DNA from: Hevea brasiliensis
Taxonomy: Eukaryota; Streptophyta; Magnoliopsida; Malpighiales; Euphorbiaceae
Direction of reading: 5' to 3'
DNA: 64,000 bases
Assembly: GCF_030052815.1 (NCBI RefSeq)
Contig: NC_079505.1
Location: 6,583,640-6,647,639, forward strand
A program made the translations under genes and the position numbers. The notes under the pieces are model-generated. The model was not told the origin of the DNA. It searched no databases and saw nothing but the letters and a program-made list of their open reading frames with translations. How positions within the stretch are numbered: position 1 is the stretch's first letter; each line of letters opens with the position of its first letter. Shown here in pieces: positions 38,755 to 50,069 of the stretch.

Positions 38755-41700
38755 TGTGACGCCCCTTACCCGTCTACCGCATAGCCGAGCAAGAAGTGCC
38801 ACATTCGGTGCCGGAGCACCCTATCTTGTTTTATCATATCTATTGTAAACTTTTGATGTCATTTAAAACATGTATTCTATGAGTAGAATTTTTTTTTTTT
38901 TATATATATATCTTATTTCTGTGGAGACCCGGACAGAGCCTCCCTTATTTTATTAGCATCTGGCGGATTCCACTAATCACCTGTTAACATGTTCATATTC
39001 ATTTTACACATTTCCATATCATATTCTCGTGTATCATATCATTTACAATTATTTATGAGATCTCAAAATGAAGTATTATCTATTGCATTCATATAGAAAT
39101 TCATAGATAATAAATTACAAGTTTTCATTTCAATCTCAAAGTTTAATTACAAGTCCAAAATGAAATACATCATAAACTAGTAATTACATCAAGACAAAAC
39201 ATAATGAACCAAAATACTAGTCTATACATGGGCCCTACCAAAATACAACAGACCGGTGAGGTGACTCTGGACAATGGCAAATCTGATCAAAGCTCTGTCA
39301 GTGTACTACTAGTCTTCTTCTTTGCATTTCTTTGCGATTGATCTCCGATTACCTACGCGATGGAAAACCAACGCGCTAAGCATAACGCTTAGTGGTGCAT
39401 AATTTATAATAACAATAATTTAATAATTTGAAATAATATATGCAACTCATAATTTTTGGGTATTTTACATTTTTATTGCTCTTTGGAAATAATTAACATT
39501 ATTGGGATCTTTTACGATTACTTATTGTATTTTAAGTCTTAATTATTTTTTTTTTCAGTGCCTAAGAAAACCTATAACAAATTATAAAAGCTGGATGTAC
39601 GGGTGTATACTGGTTAGACAGCCATATGTCTATCCAAGATATCGTCACATCGTGCACGAGGCGGTTTGTCGCACGAGGCTCATTGTCGAGCTTGTAAAGC
39701 CAGAAATAAAGTAGGCATATAGCCTGTAGAACAATCATACCAAACATATATTATCAGTTCATGATTTTCTCGGTAGGCAGTACTGCTATCTGTAGTCCCT
39801 AATTGGTATACCAATTTATCCAACTAAATAAATAAGTCTAGGTATACTATGGGCAATTAAATATTTTTAATTAATTTAGCACTATTCACTATTACTATTA
39901 TCTAGTACTGTTCATTGGTACCATAAATTTCATATTAATAGGACATTAGTCCTAATTTACATATTCATATCATTTTTAATATTAAATTTTCTTTATGAGT
40001 ATTTTAATTATCCTATATAGCATTTTTCCCATGAACCTTTCTTTAGGTTCATGTTGATGTGTTATCCTTATCTAGGAATTTGACTAGGTTGAGATGTCTA
40101 TTTAGTCACAATTCCTTCATAACAATCGCTCCTCTATGTTTAAACTTGAATTTCAGTTTTTGAATCACTGAGTTTGGGGTTATAGAACTCAAGTTATGGT
40201 CAAAATACCAAAGGAATAGTATTTTGGGACATTTTCTGGGTTGGCAGTTTCAGTGACCCAACTTGTGCTAACAATTTGAATTGGTTAAAGGCAATACTGG
40301 GTTAAGTGGTCTTCATGAAAAGTGTAGCCCTATGTCTAAACTTTCCATGGTTAAAATTTTAGGTCATTTGGACCAGTATAGAGAGAGTTATGACCAAATG
40401 AACACGTACTGTTCATTTGGTCATTTTCTGGGTTGGCAGTTTCAGTGACCCAACTTGTGCTAACAATTTGAATTGGTTAAAGGCAAAACTGGGTTAAGTG
40501 GTCTTCATGAAAAGTGTAGCCCTATGTCTAAACTTTCCATGGTTAAAATTTTAGGTCATTTGGACCAGTATAGAGAGAGTTATGACCAAATGAACACGTA
40601 CTGTTCATTTGGTCATTTTCTGGGTTGGCAGTTTCAGTGACCCAATTTGTGCTAACAATTTGAATTGGTTAAAGGCAAAACTGGATTAAGTGGTCTTCAT
40701 GAAAAGTGTAGACCTATGTCTAAACTTTCCATGGTTAAAATTTTAGGTCATTTGGACTAGTATAGAGAGAGTTATGACCAAATGAACACATACTGTTCAT
40801 TTGGTCATTTTCTGGGTTGGGTTGCAGGGAAATCCGAGTTTGGGCAGTATTTAGGTCAAGTTTTGGACAGAATTTGGGCATGGTTTCTTCATAGAAAATG
40901 GGCTATTTTAGGTCTAGTTTCACCTCCAATTGGCCTCATACCAATTGGGGTCACACAATTTTATTTATGGCCTAAAATGTACACTGCCCTCAACAAACAC
41001 AACCTGCAGAAAATTGACACTTCCAAAACTCAACCTCCTCCAACTTCCTTACTTCAATTTGCATGCAATACACTTCTATAAGCAACAATCTCATCCCAAT
41101 AGATCAATTTCAACATTTTACACAAAGTCCTCAACATTTACACAAACCCTAGTTTTCAAAGTTTCAAATTTACACAAACACTACACAATCAAACACCCAA
41201 ACATTTCAACTAATTACACATTCTCATAGAACCATTTTCCATCACTTAAAAGCAATAAATTTCAAGTTCCATGGCTGCCAAAAATTCAAGGGTTCTTTCC
41301 TCTAGATTTTCTTTTTGTTTTAATGGTATTTATGCTTAGCTAAACATGCTTTTCATGTTTAATAAAGAGAAGAAGAGGGATTAGTGCACTAACCTCTTGT
41401 GACCCACTTCAAACTTTAATCTTTCTTCTTCTTATGGGTATCTAAAGCTTCCTTATGGTGTGGGCTAAATTTTTTGTGAAGGGGTCTATGGGTTTTGGTG
41501 AGTGAAAGCTTGGGAAATCAAGCTTTAAGCTTGATAACAATGGTGGAGAGGGAGAGAGCAAGGGAACGGCAAGGAGAAAGAGAGAAGAGGAAGAAGAATG
41601 GTTGGTGGGGTTTTGTCTTCTTGTGTCTATTTATATACATTTATGTGTACTTTATTTTTTAATTTCATAAATCTATTTCCTTTCTTTTCTTTTCTTTCCT

Positions 41701-42078
41701 TTTCTTTTCTTTTCTTCTTCTTTCTCTTCTCATTTTTCAAATTCAAATTCATAAAATTAATTTATGTTAATTATTCTATTTCCAAATTTTAATTTGACAT
41801 TTAAGTCAAAATTCACCTCTAGGGGTGAAATGACCAAAATGCCTTTCATGGTGTACATCGGATTATTTTTATTTTATTTTTTTTATACCAATTAATAAAT
41901 TATTTAAATTTTATTTTATTTCTCAAAATTTTTCCTATATATATTTTTTAATATTTATTTCATTAATTTATGCCTCCTCACTATAGTTTAGGTGTAGTTC
42001 CAGACATTTTGGTATCAGAGCAGATATGAGTCGTCGAACGATGAAATTGTACGGACTACCTATGGTGAGGGCGTTACA
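38755..42078 (-). repeat. 3' LTR of the complete gypsy element
   Basis: 3324 bp, TG...CA termini in both orientations. Contains three 192-bp repeat units (markers 40381, 40573, 40765). Near-identical to the 5' LTR across long stretches, but with short clustered mismatches near 39310-39350, 39640-39690 and 42010-42050. Confidence 0.95.
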
Positions 42079-42080
42079 AT

Positions 42081-42091
42081 TCTTCCCCTCT
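42081..42091 (-). promoter_or_regulatory. Polypurine tract
   Basis: AGAGGGGAAGA on the minus strand, two bases from the inner edge of the 3' LTR and overlapping the end of the integrase frame. It would prime plus-strand DNA synthesis. Confidence 0.85.
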
Positions 42092-42803
42092 AATAGAAAT
42101 TTCGTCCTCGAAATTTACCTAATGTGAAGAGCTGAGGGAACTGCTGCCTCATTGTCTCCTCGCTCTCCCATGTCGCTTCTTCCGTGTTGTGGTGTCTCCA
42201 CAAGACTTTCACTAGTGGGATCCTCTTATTTCTGAGTTCTTTCACTTCCCGTGCCAAGATTCTAACTGGTTCTTCTTCATATGTCAAATCAGGTTGCACA
42301 ATTATCTCCTCTGCTGAAATGACATGTGAAGGATCTGATATGTATCTCCTGAGCATCGACACATGGAATACACTGTGGATCTTGTCCAGTTTAGGTGGTA
42401 AAGCTAGCCTGTAGGCTACTGGACCCACACGCTCAATGACATCGTATGGACCAATAAACCTAGGGCTCAACTTACCCTTTTTACCAAATCTTAGCACTTT
42501 TTTCCAAGGTGATACCTTTAGAAACACCTTCTCGCCAACCTCATACTCTATATCCTTTCTCCTCAGGTCGGCATATGACTTATGTCTGTCCAAGGCGACC
42601 TTCAAATTGTCTCTGATGAGTTTCACTTTTTCCTCTGTCTGTCTCACTAAATCTGGGCCCACTATTTTCTCCTCACCCATTTCTGTCCAGCATAAGGGAG
42701 TTCTACATCTCCTCCCATACAATGCTTCATATGGAGCCATTTTTATCGGCTTGGTAGTCATTTGTTGTAAGCAAACTCTACCAAAGGAAGATACTTCTCC
42801 CAA
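42090..42803 (-). pseudogene. Integrase C-terminal part with GPY and chromodomain-like tail
   Basis: A 237-codon open stretch encoding the end of integrase. It begins past the catalytic core (KMAPYEALYGRRCRTPL at 21-37). A GPY/F module (RFIGPYDVIERVGPVAYRL) is at 115-133. A chromodomain-like tail at about 176-222 contains VKVLWRHHNTEEATWE. In chromoviruses this tail guides integration to chromatin. Its first dozen residues are out of frame with the core at 42758-42991, where the reading frame changes, so the pieces do not form one protein as assembled. Confidence 0.9.
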
Positions 42804-43331
42804 CTTCCTTCAAAATCACTGATGCAGCTTCTCAACATATCCTCCAATACCTGAATCACCCGTTCTGACTGTCCATCCGTCTGTGGATGAAAAGCCGCAT
42901 CAAGTGTAGTCGAGTGCCTAAAGACTCCTGTAGCCTCTTCCAAAACCTCAGTAAATCTCGGGTCTCGGTCGGATATGATCGATGTTGGCACTCCATGTAG
43001 CCTGACTATCTCATCTATGTAAATTTACGCAAATCTCTCTAATGAGTATTTGGTTCTAATCGGTAGGAAATGAGTGACTTGGTCAATCTATCCACAATCA
43101 CCCATATAGTATCATGCTTCCTCTGTGTCAATGGTAGCCAGTCCACAAAATCCATGGTAATGCGGTCCCATTTCCATTACGGTATGGATATAGGTTGCAA
43201 CAACCCCGATGGAACTCGATGCTCGGCCTTAACTCTTTGGCATGTCAAACATCTAGTCACAAAATCACCAATCTCTTTCTTCATTCCAGCCACCAATAAT
43301 GTGTTTTCGTGTCTTGGTACATCTTGGTACT
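42758..43331 (-). pseudogene. Integrase catalytic core, frame-disrupted
   Basis: Pieces of the DDE core are readable in sense order: WKWDRITMDFV with the first Asp, TIWVIVDRLTKS, then a frame break near 43030-43080, SDRDPRFT with the second Asp (ORF from 42991), and GQSERVIQVLEDMLR with the Glu. The zinc-binding head lies partly in the preceding RNase H frame. At least two indels separate these segments. The catalytic residues are present but not in one frame. Confidence 0.85.
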
Positions 43332-44024
43332 TCACAGGTGCATAGCATGGAAGCTACTGTGTGCCTCTTTTAAGATATTCTTCTTCAATTCCTCATCTCT
43401 TGGTACACATATTCTGCCTTTATAGTACAGGCACCCATCTCCTTTCAACTCATAATCAGTCTCCTTCCCCTCTTGAGTTCTGCCCATAACAGTTAGCAAC
43501 TTTTCATCCCTTAACTGTGCTTCTTGTATTTGCTGTAACAAACTTGGCTTTACACACAACTCAGCCAAAAGTACCCCATCCTGTGCTAAAGACAACCGAG
43601 CATTCAATGCTCTCAAAGCCATCATGGACTTCCTGCTTAGGGCGTCAGCCACTATATTTGCTTTCCCAGGATGGTAGTCGATCACACAGTCATAGTCTTT
43701 AAGGAATTCAATCCATCTCCTCTGTCTCAGATTGAGTTCCTTCTGAGTTGGCAAGTACTTTAGACTCTTGTGATCAGTGTAGATGTAACACTTCTCACCA
43801 TATAGGTAATGCCTCCATATCTTCAATGCAAATATTATTGCCGCCAATTCTAGATCATGAGTTGGGTAGTTCTTTTCATGTGGCCTTAGCTGTCTAGAAG
43901 CATAGGCAACTACTTTCCCTTCCTGCATTAGAACACACCCAAGCACATTGTGAGAGGCATCACTGTAGATCACATAGTCTTTCTCTGACTCTGGCTGTGT
44001 CAACACTGGAGCTTCTGTAAGCAT
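43332..44024 (-). pseudogene. RNase H domain and start of integrase
   Basis: A 230-codon stretch. Catalytic carboxylates are visible: D22 (YSDAS), E59 (HDLEL), D84 (YTDHKSL) and D127 (ADALSRK). The C-terminal part ([20 protein letters not shown]) leads into the integrase zinc-binding region and then terminates at the next frame break. It is separated from RT by about 260 bp of sequence containing several small indels (44025-44281), where the thumb/connection region can be followed only by switching frame. Confidence 0.9.
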
Positions 44025-44281
44025 AGCCTTCAGCTTCTCAAAGCTGGTTTGACATTTATCATTCCAAACTTTGCATTCTTATGCAGAACTTAGTCGATGA
44101 AATGCTATAAGGGAAAATCCTTCACAAATCTCTGTAGTATCCAAATTAACCCCAAAAGCTTCGACCTGTTACATTTCTGGGAGGCTTCCATTCAACTATT
44201 ACTTCAATCTTCCTTGGATCTACCTTGATTCCATCTGCTGACACAATGTGTCCAAGAAAGGATATCTCATCCAACCAAAAG

Positions 44282-45286
44282 TCACACTTGGATAACTTGG
44301 CTTACAAGTGCTTTTCGCAGCGATTGTCGTAGTGCTACTCTCAGGTGTTCATCATGCTCTTCCCGGTTCTTAGAATACACCAAGATATCATCTATAAAGA
44401 CCACAACAAACCGATCCAAGTAGGGATGAAAGATGCGGTTCATTAGGTCCATGAAAGCTGCTGGTGCATTTGTTAGCCCAAATGGCATCACTAGGAACTC
44501 ATAGTGTCCATACCGGGTCCTGAAAGCAGTTTTAGGAACATTTATCTCCTTCACTCTCAACCGGTGATAGCCTGATCTGAGATCTATCTTGGAGAATACT
44601 CCAGCTCCCCTCAACTGATCAAATAGGTCATCTACCCTAGGTAAAGGGTATTTGTTTTTCACAGTCACCTTATTCAGCTGCCGGTAGTCTATACATAGCC
44701 GAAGGGTACCGTCCTTCTTCTTCACAAATAGCACTGGTGCTCCCCAGGGTGACACACTAGGGCGTATGAAGCCCTTGTCTAGTAGCTCCTGTAACTGAAC
44801 TTTCAACTCTCTCAGTTCAGTAGGTGCCATCCTATATGGAGCAATGGACATTGGTGCAGTACCCGGCATAACCTCTATAGCAAACTCCACTTCTCTATTG
44901 GGTGGCAAACCCGGCAACTCTTCCGGAAACACATCCGGAAAATCACATACAGTGGAGATCTCCTGCATGCTTGGGCTAGTCTTCCTGGTATCAACCACAT
45001 GTGCTAAGAAAGCCGCACAACCCTTTCTTATCAATCTTCTGGCTGTTGTGGCTGATATGATGGTGGAAAGACAACCCGTTCCTTCACCCACAACTGTAAT
45101 CACATCCCCATCTACTGTCTGTAGTGACATCCTCTTTAGCCAACAATCTACCATTGCCTGATGACGTGATAACCAGTCCATACCTAATATCACATCGAAC
45201 TCATGGAACGATAGCTCGATCAAGTCAGCTAAAAACTCATACCCTTGTGCTTTCAGAGGACAACCCTTGTAGACCTTTTTCACCAT
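44282..45286 (-). pseudogene. Protease C-terminus and reverse transcriptase
   Basis: 334 codons. Residues 27-48 ([13 protein letters not shown] and on) are the typical end of the gypsy protease. RT follows, with [19 protein letters not shown] (175-193), [14 protein letters not shown] (232-245, Asp235), [13 protein letters not shown] (266-278) and FIDD (297-300, Asp299/Asp300). The three catalytic aspartates are present. The frame is shared with the upstream gag-protease stretch and is separated from it by a single TAG. It breaks after about residue 315, before the thumb. Confidence 0.92.
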
Positions 45287-45334
45287 GACACTATGGCCTA
45301 AAGGGTTTGTGACTTGTATGTCCTCCTCTAGCTC

Positions 45335-46147
45335 CTATACTTGTACCCCTCTATCAACTGGTGGTGTGATGCACACATATGAATGTGTGGAACCCGGATC
45401 AATCAATGCACATACTAGCAAGTCATAAAAAGAAAATGTACCTCTAATGACATCAGCTGGCTCTGGCTCATCTCGAGCTCTCATGGCATAAGCACGAGGT
45501 GCTACCCTAATCTCCTGCCTCTGGACTGTCTCTGCAGTAGGCCTCTGTGATGTGCCAGCTGTATCAGGCCTCACAGGTCTCCTACCCCTCTGTGCTGCTG
45601 GGGCAGACCTCTCCATCTGAGGTGGAGCAGTGGGAGCACTCGTGTTCCTCTGTGGACAATCCTTCAGGAAGTGATCCGTAGACCCACATCTGAAACATCC
45701 ACCTGTCAACAATCTGCACTCTCCTCTGTGGGGTCTACCACAATGTACACAAGCAGGTGGCGGGGCTGATCCCCGTGTAGCTGCACCTGGTGAACTACCC
45801 ACTGATGCACCAGATTGTCCTCCTCCTCTCCTTGGAGCAAACCGAGACTTCTGTTTCTTGCCCCGACCTTGAGTCTGACCCTGAGACTCCTTGGATCTCT
45901 TACTACCCGTGTCTGCTGAACCGGACTGACCAGACCCAGAACCCCTCTTGCGTTGCCTATCCTTTCTGGACTGCTCTTCATTTCTGACTCTCTCCACATC
46001 AAGGGCTGATGCTATCAACATAGAGAAATCTGTGAAGTGGTGGGATGTCACTATTAACCTGATATTGTCATTCAGTCCGTCCTCAAATCTTCTGCATTTA
46101 TGAACCTCTGTCGGCATCAACTCCAATGCATATTCGCTAAGTCTCAC
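45335..46147 (-). pseudogene. Gag C-terminal half with zinc knuckle, and protease start
   Basis: 270 codons. The start continues the gag capsid region (EYALELMPTEVHKCRRFEDGL). A basic, Gly/Ser-rich linker follows, then a degenerate knuckle (CVHCGRPHRGEC, 133-144) and a canonical CX2CX4HX4C knuckle (CFRCGSTDHFLKDC, 151-164) for RNA binding. After a Pro/Ala-rich stretch comes the aspartic protease active site LIDPGSTHS with Asp250; DPG in place of DSG/DTG is seen in this clade. Stop codon TAG at about 45335-45337 interrupts the frame that otherwise continues into RT. Confidence 0.9.
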
Positions 46148-46857
46148 GAATTCTCGCTCATATTCGGAGATCGCCGCTCTGTTAGTGCCAGGAATTCTCT
46201 TCTTCTGGCCTCCAAGTACACATGACTGATGTATTTCTTTTTAAATTCAGCCAGAAAGAACTCCCAGGTGATCTGTACAGGCTGTACTACTCTAGATACT
46301 GTCACCCACCATCTATATGCATCCTCCTGTAGTAGTGACAGAGCACACTCCAACCGCTGCTCTGGGGTGCAGTGCAACTGCTGCAATACCCTCTCTGTCC
46401 TCTCCAGCCAATACTCTGCTGCGGCTGGATCATCATCCCTCTTACCTCTGAAGTCAATTGCCCCATACTTTCGCAGTCTCTCTAGTGGAGATCTGTGTAT
46501 AGGTTGCGGCTGTGGGGGTGGAGGTGGCTGTACAGGTGGTGGTGGTGGTGGTGGCTGTGGCTGTGGCTGTGGAGGTGGAGGAGGCTGTGGCTGTGGCGAT
46601 GGCTGTGGCTGTGGAGGTGGAGGTGGCTGTGGCTGTGGCTGTGGAGGTGGAGGTGGCTGTGGCTGGGGAATGGCTCCGGTGAACTGACGGAACAGCTGTG
46701 TCATCTGTTCATAGAAGGCCTGCTGTGCCCTACTCACAGTACCTCGAGATGACTCTGCTCTACTACCACTTCTCCCCCGACTAGGAGCAGGTGCGTGACT
46801 CTCTACTTCCTCCTCTATCGGTCTCGGAGGTCCGTGCTCTGAAGGATCAGATGCCAT
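46144..46857 (-). pseudogene. Gag N-terminal half
   Basis: 237 codons from an ATG about 140 bp inside the 5' LTR. An acidic/Ser-Arg-rich head is followed by a long Pro/Gln tract (about 64-119). The retrotransposon gag/capsid region comes next, with YGAIDFRGKRDDDPAAAEYW and ALSLLQEDAYRWW. The frame ends at LTERRSPNMSENS. The next frame over continues the capsid sequence, so a small indel near 46185-46205 splits gag. Confidence 0.9.
46501..46668 (-). repeat. Pro/Gln-coding minisatellite in gag
   Basis: Imperfect CCACCT/CAGCCA-type hexamer repeats on the sense strand encode the gag Pro/Gln tract. The opposite strand reads Gly/Cys- or Trp/Leu-rich artefact frames. Confidence 0.9.
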
Positions 46858-46981
46858 CGATCCTATAAAACAGACAAAGAACAGATCTGCATTAGTGTCA
46901 CCTCGACTCTATTTAAAGGCCCATGCAAGTGATGCAACTATTTCTTTCTATCTATTTAGGTCTAGGACCGCCTAAACCTCT

Positions 46982-46993
46982 GCTCTGATACCA
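46982..46993 (-). promoter_or_regulatory. Primer-binding site of the gypsy element
   Basis: The minus strand reads TGGTATCAGAGC, complementary to the initiator tRNA-Met 3' end, five bases inside the 5' LTR. Confidence 0.92.
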
Positions 46994-48431
46994 CTAAATG
47001 TGACGCCCCTTACCCGTCTACCGCATAGCCGAGCAAGAAGTGCCACATTCGGTGCCGGAGCACCCTATCTTGTTCTATCATATCTATTGTAAACTTTTGA
47101 TGTCATTTAAAACATGTATTCTATGAGTAGAATTTTTTTTTTTTTTTTTATATATATCTTATTTCTGTGGAGACCCGGAAGAGCCTCCCTTATTTTATTA
47201 GCATCTGGCGGATTCCACTAATCACCTGTTAACATGTTCATATTCATTTTACACATTTCCATATCATATTCTCGTGTATCATATCATTTACAATTATTTA
47301 TGAGATCTCAAAATGAAGTATTATCTATTGCATTCATATAGAAATTCATAGATAATAAATTACAAGTTTTCATTTCAATCTCAAAGTTTAATTACAAGTC
47401 CAAAATGAAATACATCATAAACTAGTAATTACATCAAGACAAAACATAATGAACCAAAATACTAGTCTATACATGGGCCCTACCAAAATACAACAGACCG
47501 GTGAGGTGACTCTGGACAATGGCAGATCTGATCAAAGCTCTGTCAGTGTACTACTAGTGCTGCTACTGCGGCTGCGGCTGCTGCGGTTGATCTCCAGTAC
47601 CTACGCGATGGAAAACCAACGCGCTAAGCATAACGCTTAGTGGTGCATAATTTATAATAACAATAATTTAATAATTTGAAATAATATATGCAACTCATAA
47701 TTTCTGGGTATTTTACATTTTTATTGCTCTTTGGAAATAATTAACATTATTGGGATCTTTTACGATTACTTATTGTATTTTAAGTCTTAATTATTTTTTT
47801 GATTGCCCAAGAAAACCTATAACAAATTATAAAAGCTGGATGTACGGGTGTATCTTGGTTAGACGACCATATGTCTATCCAAGATATCGTCTGTCAGCAC
47901 GAGGCGGTAGTCGCACGAGGCCCGCTGTCAGGCTTGTAAAGCCAGAAATAAAGTAGGCATATAGCCTGTAGAACAATCATACCAGACATATATTATCAGT
48001 TCATGATTTTCTCGGTAGGCAGTACTGCTATCTGTAGTCCCTAATTGGTATACCAATTTATCCAACTAAATAAATAAGTCTAGGTATACTATGGGCAATT
48101 AAATATTTTTAATTAATTTAGCACTATTCACTATTACTATTATCTAGTACTGTTCATTGGTACCATAAATTTCATATTAATAGGACATTAGTCCTAATTT
48201 ACATATTCATATCATTTTTAATATTAAATTTTCCTTATGAGTATTTTAATTATCTTATATAGCATTTTTCCCATGAACCTTTCTTTAGGTTCATGTTGAT
48301 GTGTTATTCTTATCTAGGAATTTGACTAGGTTGGGATGTCTATTTAGTCACAATTCCTTCATAACAATCGCTCCTCTATGTTTAAACTTGAATTTCAGTT
48401 TTTGAATCACTGAGTTTGGGGTTATAGAACT

Positions 48432-49250
48432 CAAGTTATGGTCAAAATACCAAAGGAATAGTATTTTGGGACATTTTCTGGGTTGGCAGTTTCAGTGACC
48501 CAACTTGTGCTAACAATTTGAATTGGTTAAAGGCAAAACTGGGTTAAGTGGTCTTCATGAAAAGTGTAGCCCTATGTCTAAACTTTCCATGGTTAAAATT
48601 TTAGGTCATTTGGACCAGTATAGAGAGAGTTATGACCAAATGAACACGTACTGTTCATTTGGTCATTTTCTGGGTTGGCAGTTTCAGTGACCCAACTTGT
48701 GCTAACAATTTGAATTGGTTAAAGGCAAAACTGGGTTAAGTGGTCTTCATGAAAAGTGTAGCCCTATGTCTAAAATTTCCATGGTTAAAATTTTAGGTCA
48801 TTTGGACCAGTATAGAGAGAGTTATGACCAAATGAACACGTACTGTTCATTTGGTCATTTTCTGGGTTGGCAGTTTCAGTGACCCAACTTGTGCTAACAA
48901 TTTGAATTGGTTAAAGGCAAAACTGGGTTAAGTGGTCTTCATGAAAAGTGTATCCCTATGTCTAAAATTTCCATGGTTAAAATTTTAGGTCATTTGGACC
49001 AGTATAGAGAGAGTTATGACCAAATGAACACGTACTGTTCATTTGGTCATTTTCTGGGTTGGTAGTTTCAGTGACCCAATTTTTGCTAACAATTTGAATT
49101 GGTTAAAGGCAAAACTGGGTTAAGTGGTCTTCATGAAAAGTGTAGACCTATGTCTAAACTTTCCATGGTTAAAATTTTAGGTCATTTGGACTAGTATAGA
49201 GAGAGTTATGACCAAATGAACACGTACTGTTCATTTGGTCATTTTCTGGG
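48432..49250 (-). repeat. 192-bp tandem repeats with hairpin
   Basis: Exact 192-bp spacing over four units. Each unit contains ATGACCAAATGAACA, a 5-nt loop (CGTAC) and the exact reverse complement of that arm. The first unit's hairpin is at 48632-48666. The same array occurs with 2-3 units in the other LTR copies. Confidence 0.9.
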
Positions 49251-50060
49251 TTGGGTTGCAGGGAAATCCGAGTTTGGGCAGTATTTAGGTCAAGTTTTGG
49301 ACAGAATTTGGGCATGGTTTCTTCATGGAAAATGGGCTATTTTGGGTCTAGTTTCACCTCCAATTGGCCTCATACCAATTGGGGTCACACAATTTTATTT
49401 ATGGCCTAAAATGTACACTGCCCTCAACAAACACAACCTGCAGAAAATTGACACTTCCAAAACTCAACCTCCTCCAACTTCCTTACTTCAATTTGCATGC
49501 AATACACTTCTATAAGCAACAATCTCATCCCAATAGATCAATTTCAACATTTTACACAAAGTCCTCAACATTTACACAAACCCTAGTTTTCAAAGTTTCA
49601 AATTTACACAAACACTACACAATCAAACACCCAAACATTTCAACTAATTACACATTCTCATAGAACCATTTTCCATCACTTAAAAGCAATAAATTTCAAG
49701 TTCCATGGCTGCCAAAAATTCAAGGGTTCTTTCCTCTAGATTTTCTTTTTGTTTTAATGGTATTTATGCTTAGCTAAACATGCTTTTCATGTTTAATAAA
49801 GAGAAGAAGAGGGATTAGTGCACTAACCTCTTGTGACCCACTTCAAACTTTAATCTTTCTTCTTCTTATGGGTATCTAAAGCTTCCTTATGGTGTGGGCT
49901 AAATTTTTTGTGAAGGGGTCTATGGGTTTTGGTGAGTGAAAGCTTGGGAAATCAAGCTTTAAGCTTGATAACAATGGTAGAGAGGGAGAGAGCAAGGGAA
50001 CGGCAAGGAGAAAGAGAGAAGAGGAAGAAGAATGGTTGGTGGGGTTTTGTCTTCTTGTGT

Positions 50061-50069
50061 CTATTTATA
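50061..50069 (-). promoter_or_regulatory. Candidate TATA box of the gypsy 5' LTR
   Basis: The minus strand reads TATAAATAG, followed in sense by a pyrimidine-rich leader. The same motif and context occur in the solo LTR at 15030-15038. Confidence 0.5.

Noticed and set aside
46229..46752. Cys/Gly-rich and Trp/Leu-rich plus-strand frames
   Set aside because: Antisense reading of the gag Pro/Gln minisatellite.
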